Shown one piece after another: positions 1-13,500 of a DNA stretch of 64,000 nucleotides. The notes under the pieces are model-generated. The model was not told the origin of the DNA. It saw nothing but the letters and a program-made list of their open reading frames with translations, and did no database searches. Every line of letters begins with the position of its first letter. The stretch's first letter is position 1. Location: assembly GCA_003993805.1 (NCBI GenBank), contig RSEF01000031.1, forward strand, positions 50,990,543 through 51,054,542. The letters are read 5' to 3'. The translations under genes and the position numbers were made by a program. Source of the stretch: Himantopus leucocephalus. Its lineage: Eukaryota; Chordata; Aves; Charadriiformes; Recurvirostridae.

Positions 1-1436
1 TTGTACTATGGTGTGATTATTCTGTTTGCTTAGCTTTACTGAGCATGAATAGCTAGCTTTGCTGAAACCTTTAGGCCACAACAAGAGTTATTTTTCCCAG
101 TAATTTTCCTAGCAGCTGATACAGTGCTGTGTTCATTTTTTCAGTATTAGAAAAACGCTGGTAACAGTGATGTTCTGGTAGTGTTTTTCCCTAGGTCTGG
201 GACTTTTCAGTTCCCCACGTTCTGCCACAGAACTCAGGCACACAAGAAGTGTAAACCAGAAGATTGGGAGGTGAAAACCCTCGGCAGAGACTGCAAATCA
301 ACAAGAGCAGAGCAGCCAATGGCTGGCCTGCCTGGGCACAGAAAAAGAATCCAAGAAGGTGTTGTAAGACCCCAGACCAAAAATCACCATTGGTCTAAAA
401 GACGCGTGAACAGCTTGTGAGGGGTGAGTGTATGGATTGCAAGGGTCTAATTGCCCAGGGATTTCTTTGTTCAATGTCTCGCCCTGGAAGCAGCCAGCCC
501 AGGCTGACCTCGCTGCTGCACCTGTCAATTAAAGTACTCATTTTTTATGAAATCTGACGCCTGAAACTCTGCTGTGGGAAACCCAGGGTCAAGCCTGAAG
601 CAGGAGGGAGCGCGTCCCAGAGTGTGCGCGTGTGTGGAGTGGGAAGGGGCACCCGTTGGCTCACGGGGGTCACAGGGACCCTGGTCTGGCACTGACAGAC
701 TCACGTGGTGCGTGTGCGACTCCCTGGATGGGGTGTGAATGCTCGGGCACAACTTATAACATCATCTGATACAAGCTGAATTTTGACATGTGATGGTGCT
801 AGTTCTTCCCTAGAATCCAGCTTCAATTAGGTATTATTAGCAGGTCAGCAGCATGGGATTACAAAGTACACCTACAGTGATCATAAAAGTATGAGTCACA
901 AGTGTTTCTACTACTCACAGATGGCCTAGATACCAGGGGAAGCATACAGAACCCTCATTGGTAGGGGGAAGAAGGGACCTCCCAAGAAGTAAGAACTGCT
1001 TTTGTCTCAGGTACATTGGGGGCTTACTCTTTCTAACAGTGGCGTTAGAAGCGGGTGCTGAGAAGTTAAGCAGTGCCATGTCATGAGCTAGAGGTATAGA
1101 TGAAGCTGAAATAACTAGCAACTTATGAAGATGGTGCTTTCCTGACAGTGCTCAATAAAAAGCTTCAGAGCACAAAGTGATTGGTTTTTTAACAGCTAGT
1201 TTCTTATAAACAAGATGTTCTCCCAACACCAGTCAGAAAAACATTGTTTCCATTGTATTACCACTATGGAAACAAAGGGTTCCATCCACTTTTAGGGGAA
1301 CTAGAACCTCCCTTTACTTAAAATATTTGATTTTCAGAAACGTGCTTAAGTACCGATTATTTGGGTGGAGTCCAACTCCTCTCTTGAACTACCAACTGGT
1401 TTTGGTGCACTGCATTGTAATGTTTCATCATCTTAC
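1..1436. other. Part of a TTC37 intron, no recognised feature
   Basis: This should be intron following the QAHEAF...IGQ exon. I looked for the next TTC37 block on the minus strand and did not find it. Reading frames here are short and not homologous to anything I recognise. Confidence 0.6.
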
Positions 1437-1505
1437 CTGCCCGATCCAACACAGTAAGTAAGAAGGCTCCAGAGACTGGGCTACCTTGAAGGCTTCATGA
1501 GCTTG
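1437..1505 (-). CDS. TTC37: TTC37 coding exon 23 (residues 877-899), last in window
   Basis: A 69-nt phase-0 exon encoding [20 protein letters not shown] then IGQ, with donor gtaaga. It matches human [20 protein letters not shown]. The next human block (ALIAEAVGSYDTMDL) is not found to the left, so it lies outside. Confidence 0.94.
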
Positions 1506-4500
1506 CTGTAAAAACAAAGATAACAGTGCTGTTGTACTGTCCGGCACGGTAACAGAGCAATTTTGGCTATACACTGGTATTGATATGCAGTAGTATTGGA
1601 AGAGATTTCATGGGCAAAATTTGGTCACTACTAAAAACATCTACTGTGCCACAGAGAACAATGCATTGCCCAGAGAAATAAACCAGTTTAGTCTTATTTT
1701 TTTAAAAAACCCCCAAACTTTAAAAGATTGAAGTTCCTCTCTCTTCCAAATATATTTCCTTCTTAAAACAGTTCAGCAGCTAGATTAGTCCTTCCAGTAC
1801 CTAAAGGGGCCCACAGGAAAGCTGGGGGCAGACTCTTCATCAGGGAGGCGAGTGACAGGACGAGAGGGAACGGTTTTAAACAGGAAGAGGGGAGATTTAG
1901 ATTGGATATCAGGAATAAATTCTTGACTGTGAGGGTGGTGAGCCCCTGTCCCAGGTTGCCCAGAAAAGCTGCAGCTGCCCCATCCCTGGAGGTGTTCAAG
2001 GCCAGGTTGGATGGGGCTTGGAGCCATCTGGTCTGGTGGGAGGTATCCCTGCCCATGGCAGGGGAGTTGGAACTCGATGACCTTTAAGGTCCCTTCCAAC
2101 TCAAACCATTCTATGATTACCTCTTAGAATAATTATTATTTTAAAGTCAGACTCTTGGAGAACCTGGTTTTGGAAACTTCTTTTCCTTCACGCAAACAGT
2201 TAAACACATTTTCAAAATGGTAAAACTGATTACCACCCACGAATTATCTTTTCCCTATGATTGCTTATGTTTACAGTTCCTCCCTCAACATAGCATAAGG
2301 TGAACAAAGTCTTAGTATTAGTAGTCTTAGCAGTAAGCAGTCTGCAGTATCAAGTTATTTTAATAAAAAATAAGCCTGCTCATCATATTTCCAATTAAAT
2401 AAAACTTCCGTAATTCTGACCAGCAAATAGGATAGAATGTAGTTTTAGCTGCATGAGAACTCTGGACTTCACTTAAGATGTACTCAAATTTTTCTCCAAA
2501 GAAACTGTGAAGGTTACATAGAATTACAGTACACCATATGACATGCTGATGAGCAGAAAGTAGCTACCTATGGGAAACTCCAACTGAAAGTTCAGTTTGT
2601 GACTTATAATTAAAAGAGTTCTTGGTGAAACCTGGTGTGCATTGGTTTGATTAAGTACTTCTCAGTGCTTCCAAATACTTTGCATTCCATCCAGTTGCTT
2701 GGAAAGCAACCTCACCAATTCAGAAGTTCACTTACCCCCTCCAGGACAAATACTCAACTAATTTGTATGCCTCAAGTAAGATACAGGTGCCAATTTTATT
2801 TCATTCAAAGGAAGTACATTTCTTGAGTCTGAGAGGGATGTTTTTCACTGTTTGCCCACTCCCACCCCCACACACTCCCTTAAAAAAAAAAAAAAAATGG
2901 AAAGGGAAACTATATTTGAGGATGGGAAGGAGAGTTACCTCAATGTTTCCAGTTGACAGATACAAAACCCCCAAGTTGGTCCAGGCAACAACATTCTAGA
3001 CAGAAAAAATAAAAAAGTTAAACCCAATGTATTATTACTATATTCAAAAATAACACTGCATCAAGGGAAAAAAGTTTTAAGTGCCCACTTGAAACAGATG
3101 GCAGCTGCCTACAGCACTTACGATTTGCTCAGCTTGAACAGATTTGATGAACGAATGTTGAGCAAGAGCATAATTCCCAATAGCTGGGGGGGAAAGAAAA
3201 AAGGAGAACTAGATCTAACCAAATTTCATAAACACCATTCGTCAAGTTGCCTTCTAATTTAGGACATTATGGAGCTAGGGGTTTTGCTGAACACTTACCA
3301 CTACAGGAAGCAACTACACCAAGTGCATTCCAATAAAGATGATTTTTGCTGTCAAGCCTCACAGCTTTTTTGAGACACTGGAAGAAAATGAAATGTGGAT
3401 TATATCACTAGAAGAGCAAAAATTAAGACTTTATTCATGTACTTATTCAGAGATGTAGGTTTTATTGAGGACAGAGACACTATGAACACAAGCACCAACA
3501 CCAGTTTAAATTCTAAAGAATATAACAGGAAAACCAGGCAATACCTGTAAAGACTTCTCTAGCAGTTCACTGATCTCATTCATGTCAGTGCCCACTGCTG
3601 TGACGTCCTCTGCTTGTCGATAATAATTTATTCCAAGATCACACCATATGCTAGGCAAAGGCATCAGTTTTAAAGCTCTGCCGTAACACCTACAGAAACA
3701 TGAATCACAGAAGCATTATTCCAAGCCTCTCTACATGAAGAGCAGAAAGCTGAAAAAAAATTCAGAAGAGTGCTTAGAAACCTAAACCAAGCAAACATGC
3801 ATAAATACAAACAAAACCAGACAAGCATGGAAAGCAAACAACAACTAACTGATTTTCATTCAGACAGCTAGCTATCTTCACAGAATCTATCCTGGTCTAA
3901 AGGCAGTCTGTAGTGCCCACTTGTGAAGCCACAGATGTGCATTAAATCAAAGCTGTGTCAGTTGCAATATGCATGCTTTTGCTTAAAACAAACATCAGTC
4001 ATTTTTACAGTTAATGAGACTTCCCCTAGGAATTATTTGGCTTCGCATATTGTGGTTGAGATTTACTAAGCAGCTGCATTTCCTGCCTTACACATCCAAC
4101 TGTACAAAGCTCAGAGGGAGTTACAGAAGAGGCTACAGAAATACTACAAATATTTTCCACCATTGTGAGCTTCCAGGGCCAGAAACAAGGAATTCCCTCT
4201 TCCAATGTACCCTAGACCCCACATCTAGGGCAAGAATCAACATTTTTGTAAGAAAGAAGTACAGACAGTATTATCTTGGACTTTGGTAGTCCTGGGAGAA
4301 CTATTTAGCAACTACTGCAACGCCATTTAAAGAGGTGCAATTTGTTGAATGACAGACAGGATGTAGCCATGCTCTGGAGACAGAAACAAGAAGAGCAGAT
4401 GCTAGACGAAGTGTTGACAGCCACTATGGCAATCCAGGAAACATACCCTGAAATGAGCAGTGTGATTTGGAAGAAGCATGAGACTATGTACCACCTCATT

Positions 4501-7500
4501 AATCTTTGCTCAATATGCAGGTGTTGACAGATCAGCATGTCTTTCATTTTCTAGAAATGGTCTAGAATACTTGAGACTTATCGAGTCTCAAGCTGCATAG
4601 AAACTCTTGATAATAAAAAATTATTACCTTCCTCCCAGTCTCAGCAGCTCACTTTTCTTCAGCACCTGTTTTCCTGCAGTTTTACCCAGAAGGGATCCTG
4701 GAACTTGAACATTCATTTTGGTTGGTGAAATAACATGCACGCTAGTACAGGTATCTCCGAGCAGTTTCCAGAGGCAAGAGACATCAGGACGGTGCTTTGT
4801 TGCCCTGTAATTAATGACAGAGAAAACCCGCACAACACCCATTCAGACACTTCAATATCCTTTTCCAAAAGAAAGCTTACCACTTTGAAGAGTGGCACAA
4901 ACTCAAATTTAATTAATCAATGAGCTGTTTGATTTTTTTTTTATTCAGTTTTCTTCCTATTTGTGGTCTATAGGTCTAAAAGGTCAAAAATAACCAAAAA
5001 CCAGAAAATACAAAATGCCAATGTACCCCAACTTCATTGGGACTAAAAGTCAGTTCTGAAAATTAGCCATTATCTATCAAGTCAGCTGAGTACACCCACT
5101 CTTGCATTTCAGAACACTATCATGTTGTATTACAAGACATGACTCATCTGCGGAAACGTGATGGACCTTCTCTTATAACACCAGCTATCCCAAGGTTTAC
5201 TTTAGGACACTAAAGCATTTTGTATGAAATGCAAAACAAAAAGATTGAGGGAGGGAAGGAACAATTTCCTCTCGTCCACCATTTTTGGTAGAAATCCTCC
5301 TCTCCCAGCCCCATATATACCGGAAGACAGCTGGAGAGAACTGTGTGTCATTTCACACTTGTATTATAATCACGTGACTCTATCTTTAAACAGAAAAAAC
5401 AAAACTGTATAATTACCATTCATTTAAGCAGCGTAAGTCCAGAATGTGCTATTCAAACCATTTTTAATAGGCACATTCTTACTTCTAGGTTAGAAGCCTG
5501 GTCCATTCCATTTAGTTTAACTGAAAATCCTTGAACACTTAAATGTTATTCTTCTGTCTGTCAACCCATATTCCCAGTGGAAATTAAGTAACTGAATATT
5601 TAGTACTAACCTTGTAAAAAATTCAAGAGCCTGCTCTATGTAATCCACAGCCTTCCTATCAAGATAGTTATCAAGGGCTGATCTTGCCAGCATGAGATAG
5701 CACTCACCAAGTCCTGAAGATAAAAAAAAATATCCTCTATGAGAAGAGATGCTTTTGTGATATGCTTGATAAAGGAGGTGGGGTGAGAGGGTGGAAGCCT
5801 GCTCAGTGTTCTGCTTGGTATAAAGGTTTATACCCTGCACATGTTATGCGAAAATGAGAAGACCCACAGTGCTCACAACAGAGACTTTGCTTTTAACCTA
5901 TCCTGTCAAGTGTGAACTATAGAATAATTTGAATATCAAAATAAACCTAATTAATTATAAACTTCATAGCATTTAAGCTTTGTTTTGGTCCCCAAATATT
6001 AAGTAAAGGCCTCATGAGAAATCTGCTCTGCATTGTTAAGTCTTTGACAAATACACCAACTTTCAGTTCACACGAGTCAAAAATCACTGCCAAAACACTA
6101 AAAGAAGAAAGAATGTCAATGTAGGCAAAAGGGGAAGTCATCTTTGAAGACTTGAATCCAATATGATTTAATCGTATTCACATAAGAATCTACTTTATAA
6201 GGTGTATTGGGTCTGGCTAAGACGGAGTTAATTTACCCCACAGCAGCCATCATTGGCAGCTAGAAAGGTTGTGGCTACTGCTGAGCAGTGCCGGCACAGC
6301 ATCAAGGCTGTCTCCCCAACATTTCCGCCCCTCACCAGTAGGCTGGGGGTTAGCATGATTTTGGGAGGGGCCATAGCCAGGACAGCTGACCCAAACTGAC
6401 CAAAGGGATATTCCATACCATATGGTATCTGCTCAGCAACAAAAGCTAAGAGAAAGGAGAAGGAGGAGAGGGGCTTTTGTTACTACGATGTTTCTTTTGG
6501 AGCAACCACTATGCATACTGAAGCCCTGCTTCCCTGGAAGTGGCTGGACATCACCTGCTAATGGAAAGTACAGAATAAATCTTTTGTTTTCATTTGCTTC
6601 CATGCATGGTCTTGGCTTTTGCTTTACTAAACTGCCTTTATCCTGACCCAAGAGTTTTTTCCATCTCATTTTCTCCCTTCCCACCCCCATCCTGCTGAGG
6701 AGGGGAGTGACAGAGCAGCATGGTGGGCATCTGGACTCCAGCCAAGGCCAACCCACCACATAGGGAAATAAATCCAACTGTTAAAAAGGGACTGCATCTA
6801 GTGCCACAATTTCTACCATTTTGGAACCAACAACATAACTACGTGGTTTATACTCTTGCTGGCACCAGCAGTGATTTTGTCTGGCAGTAAGTCACTGGCT
6901 ATGAGTACCATTCATTCCCAGTATTATTTTCACAGTTTTGAAGCTACCTTCCTCATGCTATCATACCCTGTACCTACACCAAACTACTAATCACAGTAGT
7001 CATGTTTTGCAAGCATCTTTATCTTGCCCCCACTAGGTATTTGTCTTGACCACACAAAAGTCCCAAAATCATGAGCTTCTCAGAAGCCAAGAAGTTCTGT
7101 AATCTAAAAAGTTATACATTAAAAGATATGCTGGAGCAGAGGCAGAATAAACATACCGCTTAGTAACAAGAGAATAAAATATATCAAAAAGATGCATTGA
7201 AGTAACATCAGCACAGTTATTCTCTCACCTACTGGGAGACTATGCTTCAAACAACTCACTTCAGAAACTGCCTAAACTGACCAGAACAGTACCAAAAAAA
7301 CCACGGATGTATGTTTCAAAGAGTTTTAAGAAGGCCTACAAAAGATAGCATGCCAGACTAAATATTAAACAGTATCTAAGAAGGTGAAGACTGTTTCGAG
7401 ACTCAAAGTAGGACCTGGAGCTAACAAATCAGAAATTAGGATGAGAGGGATTGCAAGAGAAGATTTAGGAGATTTAAGAAAAGAATAACTAGAGGCAACT

Positions 7501-10500
7501 ATGGGGGGGGGGGNGGGGGGGGGGGGGGGAACCTTGACACTGTGCTTACGTACTTTCTAAGCATTTTATTCCATGTAAAGCTGTCAACTGTCACCTACAG
7601 ATGCTAAAAAAGCCATATACACATGCATACTTCTACACAACACCTTTGGAAACTGCTGCTGCAGTCAGCTGTTGCCTTCTTGCCTGACAACTAGTAAAAC
7701 TGCCTGTCTGCAATACTTTTCACCACGGAGCTTTTGCCATGTCACTTTAGTCTGGCAAACTCCAAGTGACAAAATAATATTAGAGGGACAACCACCCTGT
7801 AAGCCTTTCAGATGAAAAACTTCCTGTTGCACTAGTAACCCAAAACTTCTGACTTAGCCTTAAAAGAATTGGCTTACATTCACCAAAAACCCAAAAGGCC
7901 TTACACCCAATGAAACAACACTCTATAACTTAAAAATTCATACCAGTATCAAGCAGCATCTATTTCAGATGGATGTATGGGGTGAGAATGACTGAAGACA
8001 AAGTGGCAGAAGGAATGTGAACTGAACAGTTGTTCATTGGTTATCAAAATTTTATATGCTCCCAATATTTTATATCTTGAGAATCAGAGTTCTATCACTA
8101 GAAAGGAGTTCCAGTTCCCCCATTTCTCCCTGCCCCCAGCTATATACTGAAGACCTACCACCACCCCTAACACTTGTGAAACCTCTCAGGATACTTTAAT
8201 GCTATTTTTCAACACTTGAAGACGTTCAGGGCGGTCTGAATCATCAGAGCTAACACAAAAAGTGAGGAACACATGGTCAGGAGCAGTAGAAAACTAGTAC
8301 AGCCCACCTATTTGAAATGGCAGCCTGACTCCATTGCCTGTTGAGCCACTGTTTGACTGCTTAGATGAAACTACAGCATCTAGATGAAACTGCAGTTGGC
8401 TGGCTTCCTCTATCTTCAATTCTTCTACCCATTTGGCCTGCTAGCTACACAGGAACAATTACCTTTCATACTCACTTGAAAGAAAAATAATCACCCCCAG
8501 GCATCTTGATTTAAGAGCTCTTCAGACATTTGCAGGGTACTACACACTACCTTTCATGCATGGGATCACAGCACTCTACATACTCAAAATCCGACCTTAT
8601 CCTTCCATGCAGGCAAACCTCAATACACCAAGAACCTTGCCAGGACACTGAAGTACTACAGTGTGTAGAGGGAGAAAGAGTTAACACTTTCAAATTCAGA
8701 CATATTACCTTTCAGTGCAGGCACATAATCTTCTGTCTTCTTTAAGATTTGTTGATAGGTAGCTATAGCATTTTCATATTTGCCTAGAATCTGCTCAACT
8801 GCTGCAGCTTTGTAAATGCTGTACACAAGCCCCGGGTTCAGCTCACTTGCTTTCCTGAAGGACTTTAGAGCTGTTGAATAGCTACCTCTGCTCAAGTAAG
8901 CCTCCCCTAGAGACTCCCAGCAGTTGGAATCCTTTGGATCAGCCCTGATAGCTGCCTGCAAACTGAAGATATCAAGACATAAATTTATTTAAATAAAAGG
9001 CGATACAAGTCAACCTAAGTTATTTTCTTGCATTATATGTTCTCAGGACATAAACGCACAGAACTTTTAAACACAGCAGAGTAGCATTTTCATCTGCAGA
9101 GCACATTATACAAGTTTAGACATTGTACCTAATCTTGGCTCATTATTCAGTGCTATACCGTGCTTGTCTATGACAAGCCTGTCACCAGGCTTGTTAGTAC
9201 AGAACACTGGTATGCTGAAAAGACTACATTGTGCTAATTCTGGAACTGAAGACAGACAGAGCTTGCTCAGACCCACTTCCCATTGTTTAGTACAAGCCAT
9301 CCTATAATCAGCTAACTTATTTTCAAAACTTGCTAAGATCAAGGACCATTTCATTGTGATTTATAGAAATTACTTAAACCAACCACCAGTTCTCTTACTC
9401 AGCCACTGCTTGTGACGGCTGACCAGTTCTCAGGTAGTAAAGTCCACGATGAAGCCAGGCCCATTTTGCAGTACCAGTACTCGCTTTTTCAGTTACCTCA
9501 TTCAGGATGGACAGAGCAGTGTCCTAACAAAGCACCAAAAATGCCAGGTTAGCAAACACATATGTGTAAAGAACAAAGTTCTTGTTAAAGAAGAATACTC
9601 CTAATCCAGCAAACTATTAAACTGTCTAATCTGTTAATTACTGTAATGAAGAAATGTTACAGGGGCTTTTTAAAGCTGGCAGGCTGAGTGGCAGATTAGA
9701 GGAGGAAATTATCACATCTAAAGAAGTGATTATTTCTTATGTACCTGTCTTTGCAAATAGATAGTAGTTTCCTGCAGTTCTGTAGAGACTATTTTTTTAA
9801 TTATTTTTTTTTGAACTAGAGAAGGATACAAGTATTTGCAGCAAGTCAGATACTTAGACTGACTTTCCAGATGTTCAAATGGAATCTGTCAAAATATGGG
9901 TTGCTTCCTTTCTCTGTAACATCATAGGTTAAGAACTTTCTATACAATGCTATATAAGAAATATTTTTTAAATGTTCTGATAACTTTGTATGCTTTTCCT
10001 GAAAGCAACAAGGTGGTGGATGGAGAAAAAAAGTGGCAGAAGTTAAATATGAAAAGAAAACTAACTTCCTCTTAATATCCCCTACTGAAAAAATCCTTCA
10101 TCTAAATCACATACGCCATGATTACAATGTTATGCTTGATACCACTACCACTCTCACCACATAGATTTAATTTGGAATTGAAGCATAAAACTGAAGCAGG
10201 TCCAACTATGAAAGCTGCTAAGCAATGACAGAACATCTGTTTTCATATCTTATTCTCAAACACAGAGGAAGCCTGAATTGATTCCTTAAAGAGCAGGATT
10301 AACAGAAAAATAAAACAGCAGTAATCCAAAGCCCTGAATGTACAATACCATGTCTCCGAGTTCCACGCTTAAGTCTACAGCTGCTGTTCCAGATTCTTCA
10401 TCAGTTCCATCCAGTTCAAAAGCCTTTTTATAGCAACCACGAGCTCTACTTTTGTCTCCAGCAATGTCTCTGTAGTAGTTACCTAAATAACAAAAGACAC

Positions 10501-13500
10501 TTCCCAAGTAGCTGTCCAATTTTGCAGCCTATAAGGAAATATGAATACAATATAAGACAGCATTTTGAAGGATTATACTGATGGACAGGTCCAGTGATAA
10601 CTGCTTGTTCAACCTCTCCTTGTCAACTTATTTAAGCTCCTTCTGTGATACATCTGAGCAGCCAAACTTTTTTTCAGACTTCAGAGATTACCTGAGCTTT
10701 ATATATTTGCAGAATCTGCTACAAACCTCACGACACAAAGCATTTTGCACATGAAATACTAACAAGCTAGTTGTCCTAGGAGAAAACAATTCCTTCTTAC
10801 ATCCCATCATTTTCATGTTCTACTCCATTTCAACCGTTATGCTCATACTCCTATCATATTACATCACAATTAACTCAAGCCTTTTCTAAAGTTTAAGTTC
10901 CTTTTTAGATACACTTGGCAAATTTGTTTATACATAAAGAAACCCAGAGCCCTAAAGCAGCAGAAAACAACTTTGACAATTAAAAAAAAAAGCTTACATT
11001 AAATAGTTTAGAACCAAAAGTATTGTTGAACTTCAACTACATTCTCCAGTACACTCTGCTATTGAAGTGCAAAGAGTAGGCAATGATTTGAGTTGCCAAC
11101 TGCTATCATGAAGTTATATGGTGAGCTTACAATGTCTAGAATCTTATTTTGTACACTTCCATGTTCCCAATAAAGATGTCAGACTAATCTTTTGGATTCA
11201 CATTTTTACCTATGTTCAGAGAAAAAGCCATAACCACCAAAAACCCACAGACCAGGAGAAGTATATAAATTGTAGGGTTTTGCAGACTTACTTCCTTGGA
11301 CAGACATTGAAATTCTTAACACCATTGTCATCTTTTTGCCTTTCTCTTTTTTCAATTTGAATTTTGCCCTCCCCATGTCAAAATGTCTTCAAAGATCTAC
11401 ACTGATAATTTAGAGGCCTAAAGTTTAGAGCCCTCACGGACAGAAGATTGAGAGAATCACCACTACGTCTGGATAAATCAAAGGCCTCAAGAATTAGGTG
11501 AAAAGAGGAAAACAAAAGCAGGGAGATTCCAGGGCACTACACAGCTCCCTGCAATGCCTTTTTGCACAGCTGGACTTGGTCTACAGGCTCTGGAAGCCTG
11601 TAAATGGCAACAAGCAGAATATTCGAGCCTGCCCTTCCAGTCAGTGTATTTTCCATACTTGGTTTCTGATATAGGAAACCACTACTTCTACATGAATAGC
11701 TAAAGCAGCCTTTACCTTCAAGAACTGAGTGAGTGCTTTTCCTTTGTCTTTTTTTGTCTCAGCGCTCATGAACCAGTATGTGAGCCCCAGGTACTGATGA
11801 TACTCTGCAGTTTCGGCCTTTCTTTCAATAGCATTTAGAAAACTAAATAAAAGGAACAGAGGTTGGATCAGACAAATTCTCAAAAGCTGCAAAACACTGT
11901 ATTCTATTCTCCCCCCCACATTTCTCTGTTACAGGAAAGAAAAATATACCTTCTTTCTGCCTGTTCATAGTTCTTTTGGGAATAATGGATGAAACCCTCT
12001 AGAGCATGGGACTCAGCCAGATCAGGGTGGGACAACAGAAGCTCTTGTGAAATCTGCAAAAGGATGTCATTCTTCCCTAGTTATTTCCTCTATGAAACCA
12101 AGAATTCTAGTTAGCTTATAGGAATGACAATACAGCACTAACCTTTGAAGCTTGATCCATTAAACCTTTGTTTAGGTAAGCCTGACCTCTGATAGCTAAA
12201 ACCACTGGATCACTGCTTGCATCCACAATCTAGAAAACCAAGTAATGGATCAAGTTATTCTCTCCCCAGATTAAGAAATCAAAGGTGTCAAAAGCAGGCA
12301 GACTGTGTGAAGATAAAGACATGAAAACATTTAGATAGAATACCACTGAGAAGCCTTAGACAGAGTAATTTTGATGGAGAACAGGTAGAAGATTGTAGAG
12401 AGCAAGGACAAAGGTACAGAAGTCTAAACAGCAAGGAATGAACCTGTGAGACAAAAAGAGGGGAAGCAACTTCTGCTTAAAGCTTAACCATTCAATCTTA
12501 AAGTAATATGCTCTTGGTCATGACTAATGACAAGTGAATGAAGGACATGGGGAGTAGGGTTCAGTTCAACAACAATTCAAATTAAGATGAACAACAGCCA
12601 TAGAGCTAGCAAGAACCCAGCAACACTGAGCAAGACCAGACAAGGTCAAAAGTGACAGCTTCTGAAATTATAATAGTGAGTGAAAAAGTTGTATCAAAGC
12701 CTAAAAAAGCAGAGAAGGAAGGAGTGTTTGGATAACACCATAATTGGTGGGGCTTGTCTAAACCACTCAGAACATAAAAAGGAGGAAAGGGAAGAAATAC
12801 GTAGCTTGAGTTTTTAGTACAGAAGGACGAGAACACTTTTTCAAATTAAAAAAAAAATAAATATACATTTCAGTCAATGAACATACCTGCTCAAGTGCTT
12901 TAATGGCTTCTTCTGCAGCATCAGCATCAGCTATTTTAATCAAAGCCTCTGCTTTCAACTGAAGGATAAGGTTCTTCCACCGAAGGCTAGGACCCTCAGG
13001 AGTTCCAAGAGCCTCAAGAGCTGTTGACAAGACAAAAGTTTCATCAAGTGACAACAGAAAAAGGAGCACCACTGTTCCTAATATTTTTTAAATCATTAAT
13101 TACAATTTTTCAGTCTAATAGAGCACCACTTTATAGTAAAAAATTTTTGACTGCTCTCCCCCATGCTGCAGAAATTGTTCTGTAAAATTTCTATCCATTC
13201 AAGTTTAAAAGTTAAATCAATTTTAGAAAGGTCCTCTCAAGTATGTGGAGAGACTGATTGCTTCCTAGCTGCTGGCTTTTACAAATGGAATGCTACATTT
13301 TTTGCCATCTATGTTCTGAAAAAACAATGACCTTTGAATAAACAAGTTGTTCTACACTTCAGCGTTTAAAGAAAAAAATATTACTGAAACCAGGGATTTA
13401 TCTCTGTGCCTGTGCAAAGGTAACTTTGTACCTTTCTACTCAGTACTGATTACTTCTCCAATACACAGTATAACCTCACCTCAGAGGATAAGGGCATCTC

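Noticed and set aside
915..1121. Minus-strand frame as the next TTC37 exon
   Set aside because: It does not match the expected human block after IGQ and lacks proper splice borders.
1763..2099. Open frames near 1.8-2.1 kb as genes
   Set aside because: They are frames within a CR1 3' fragment.
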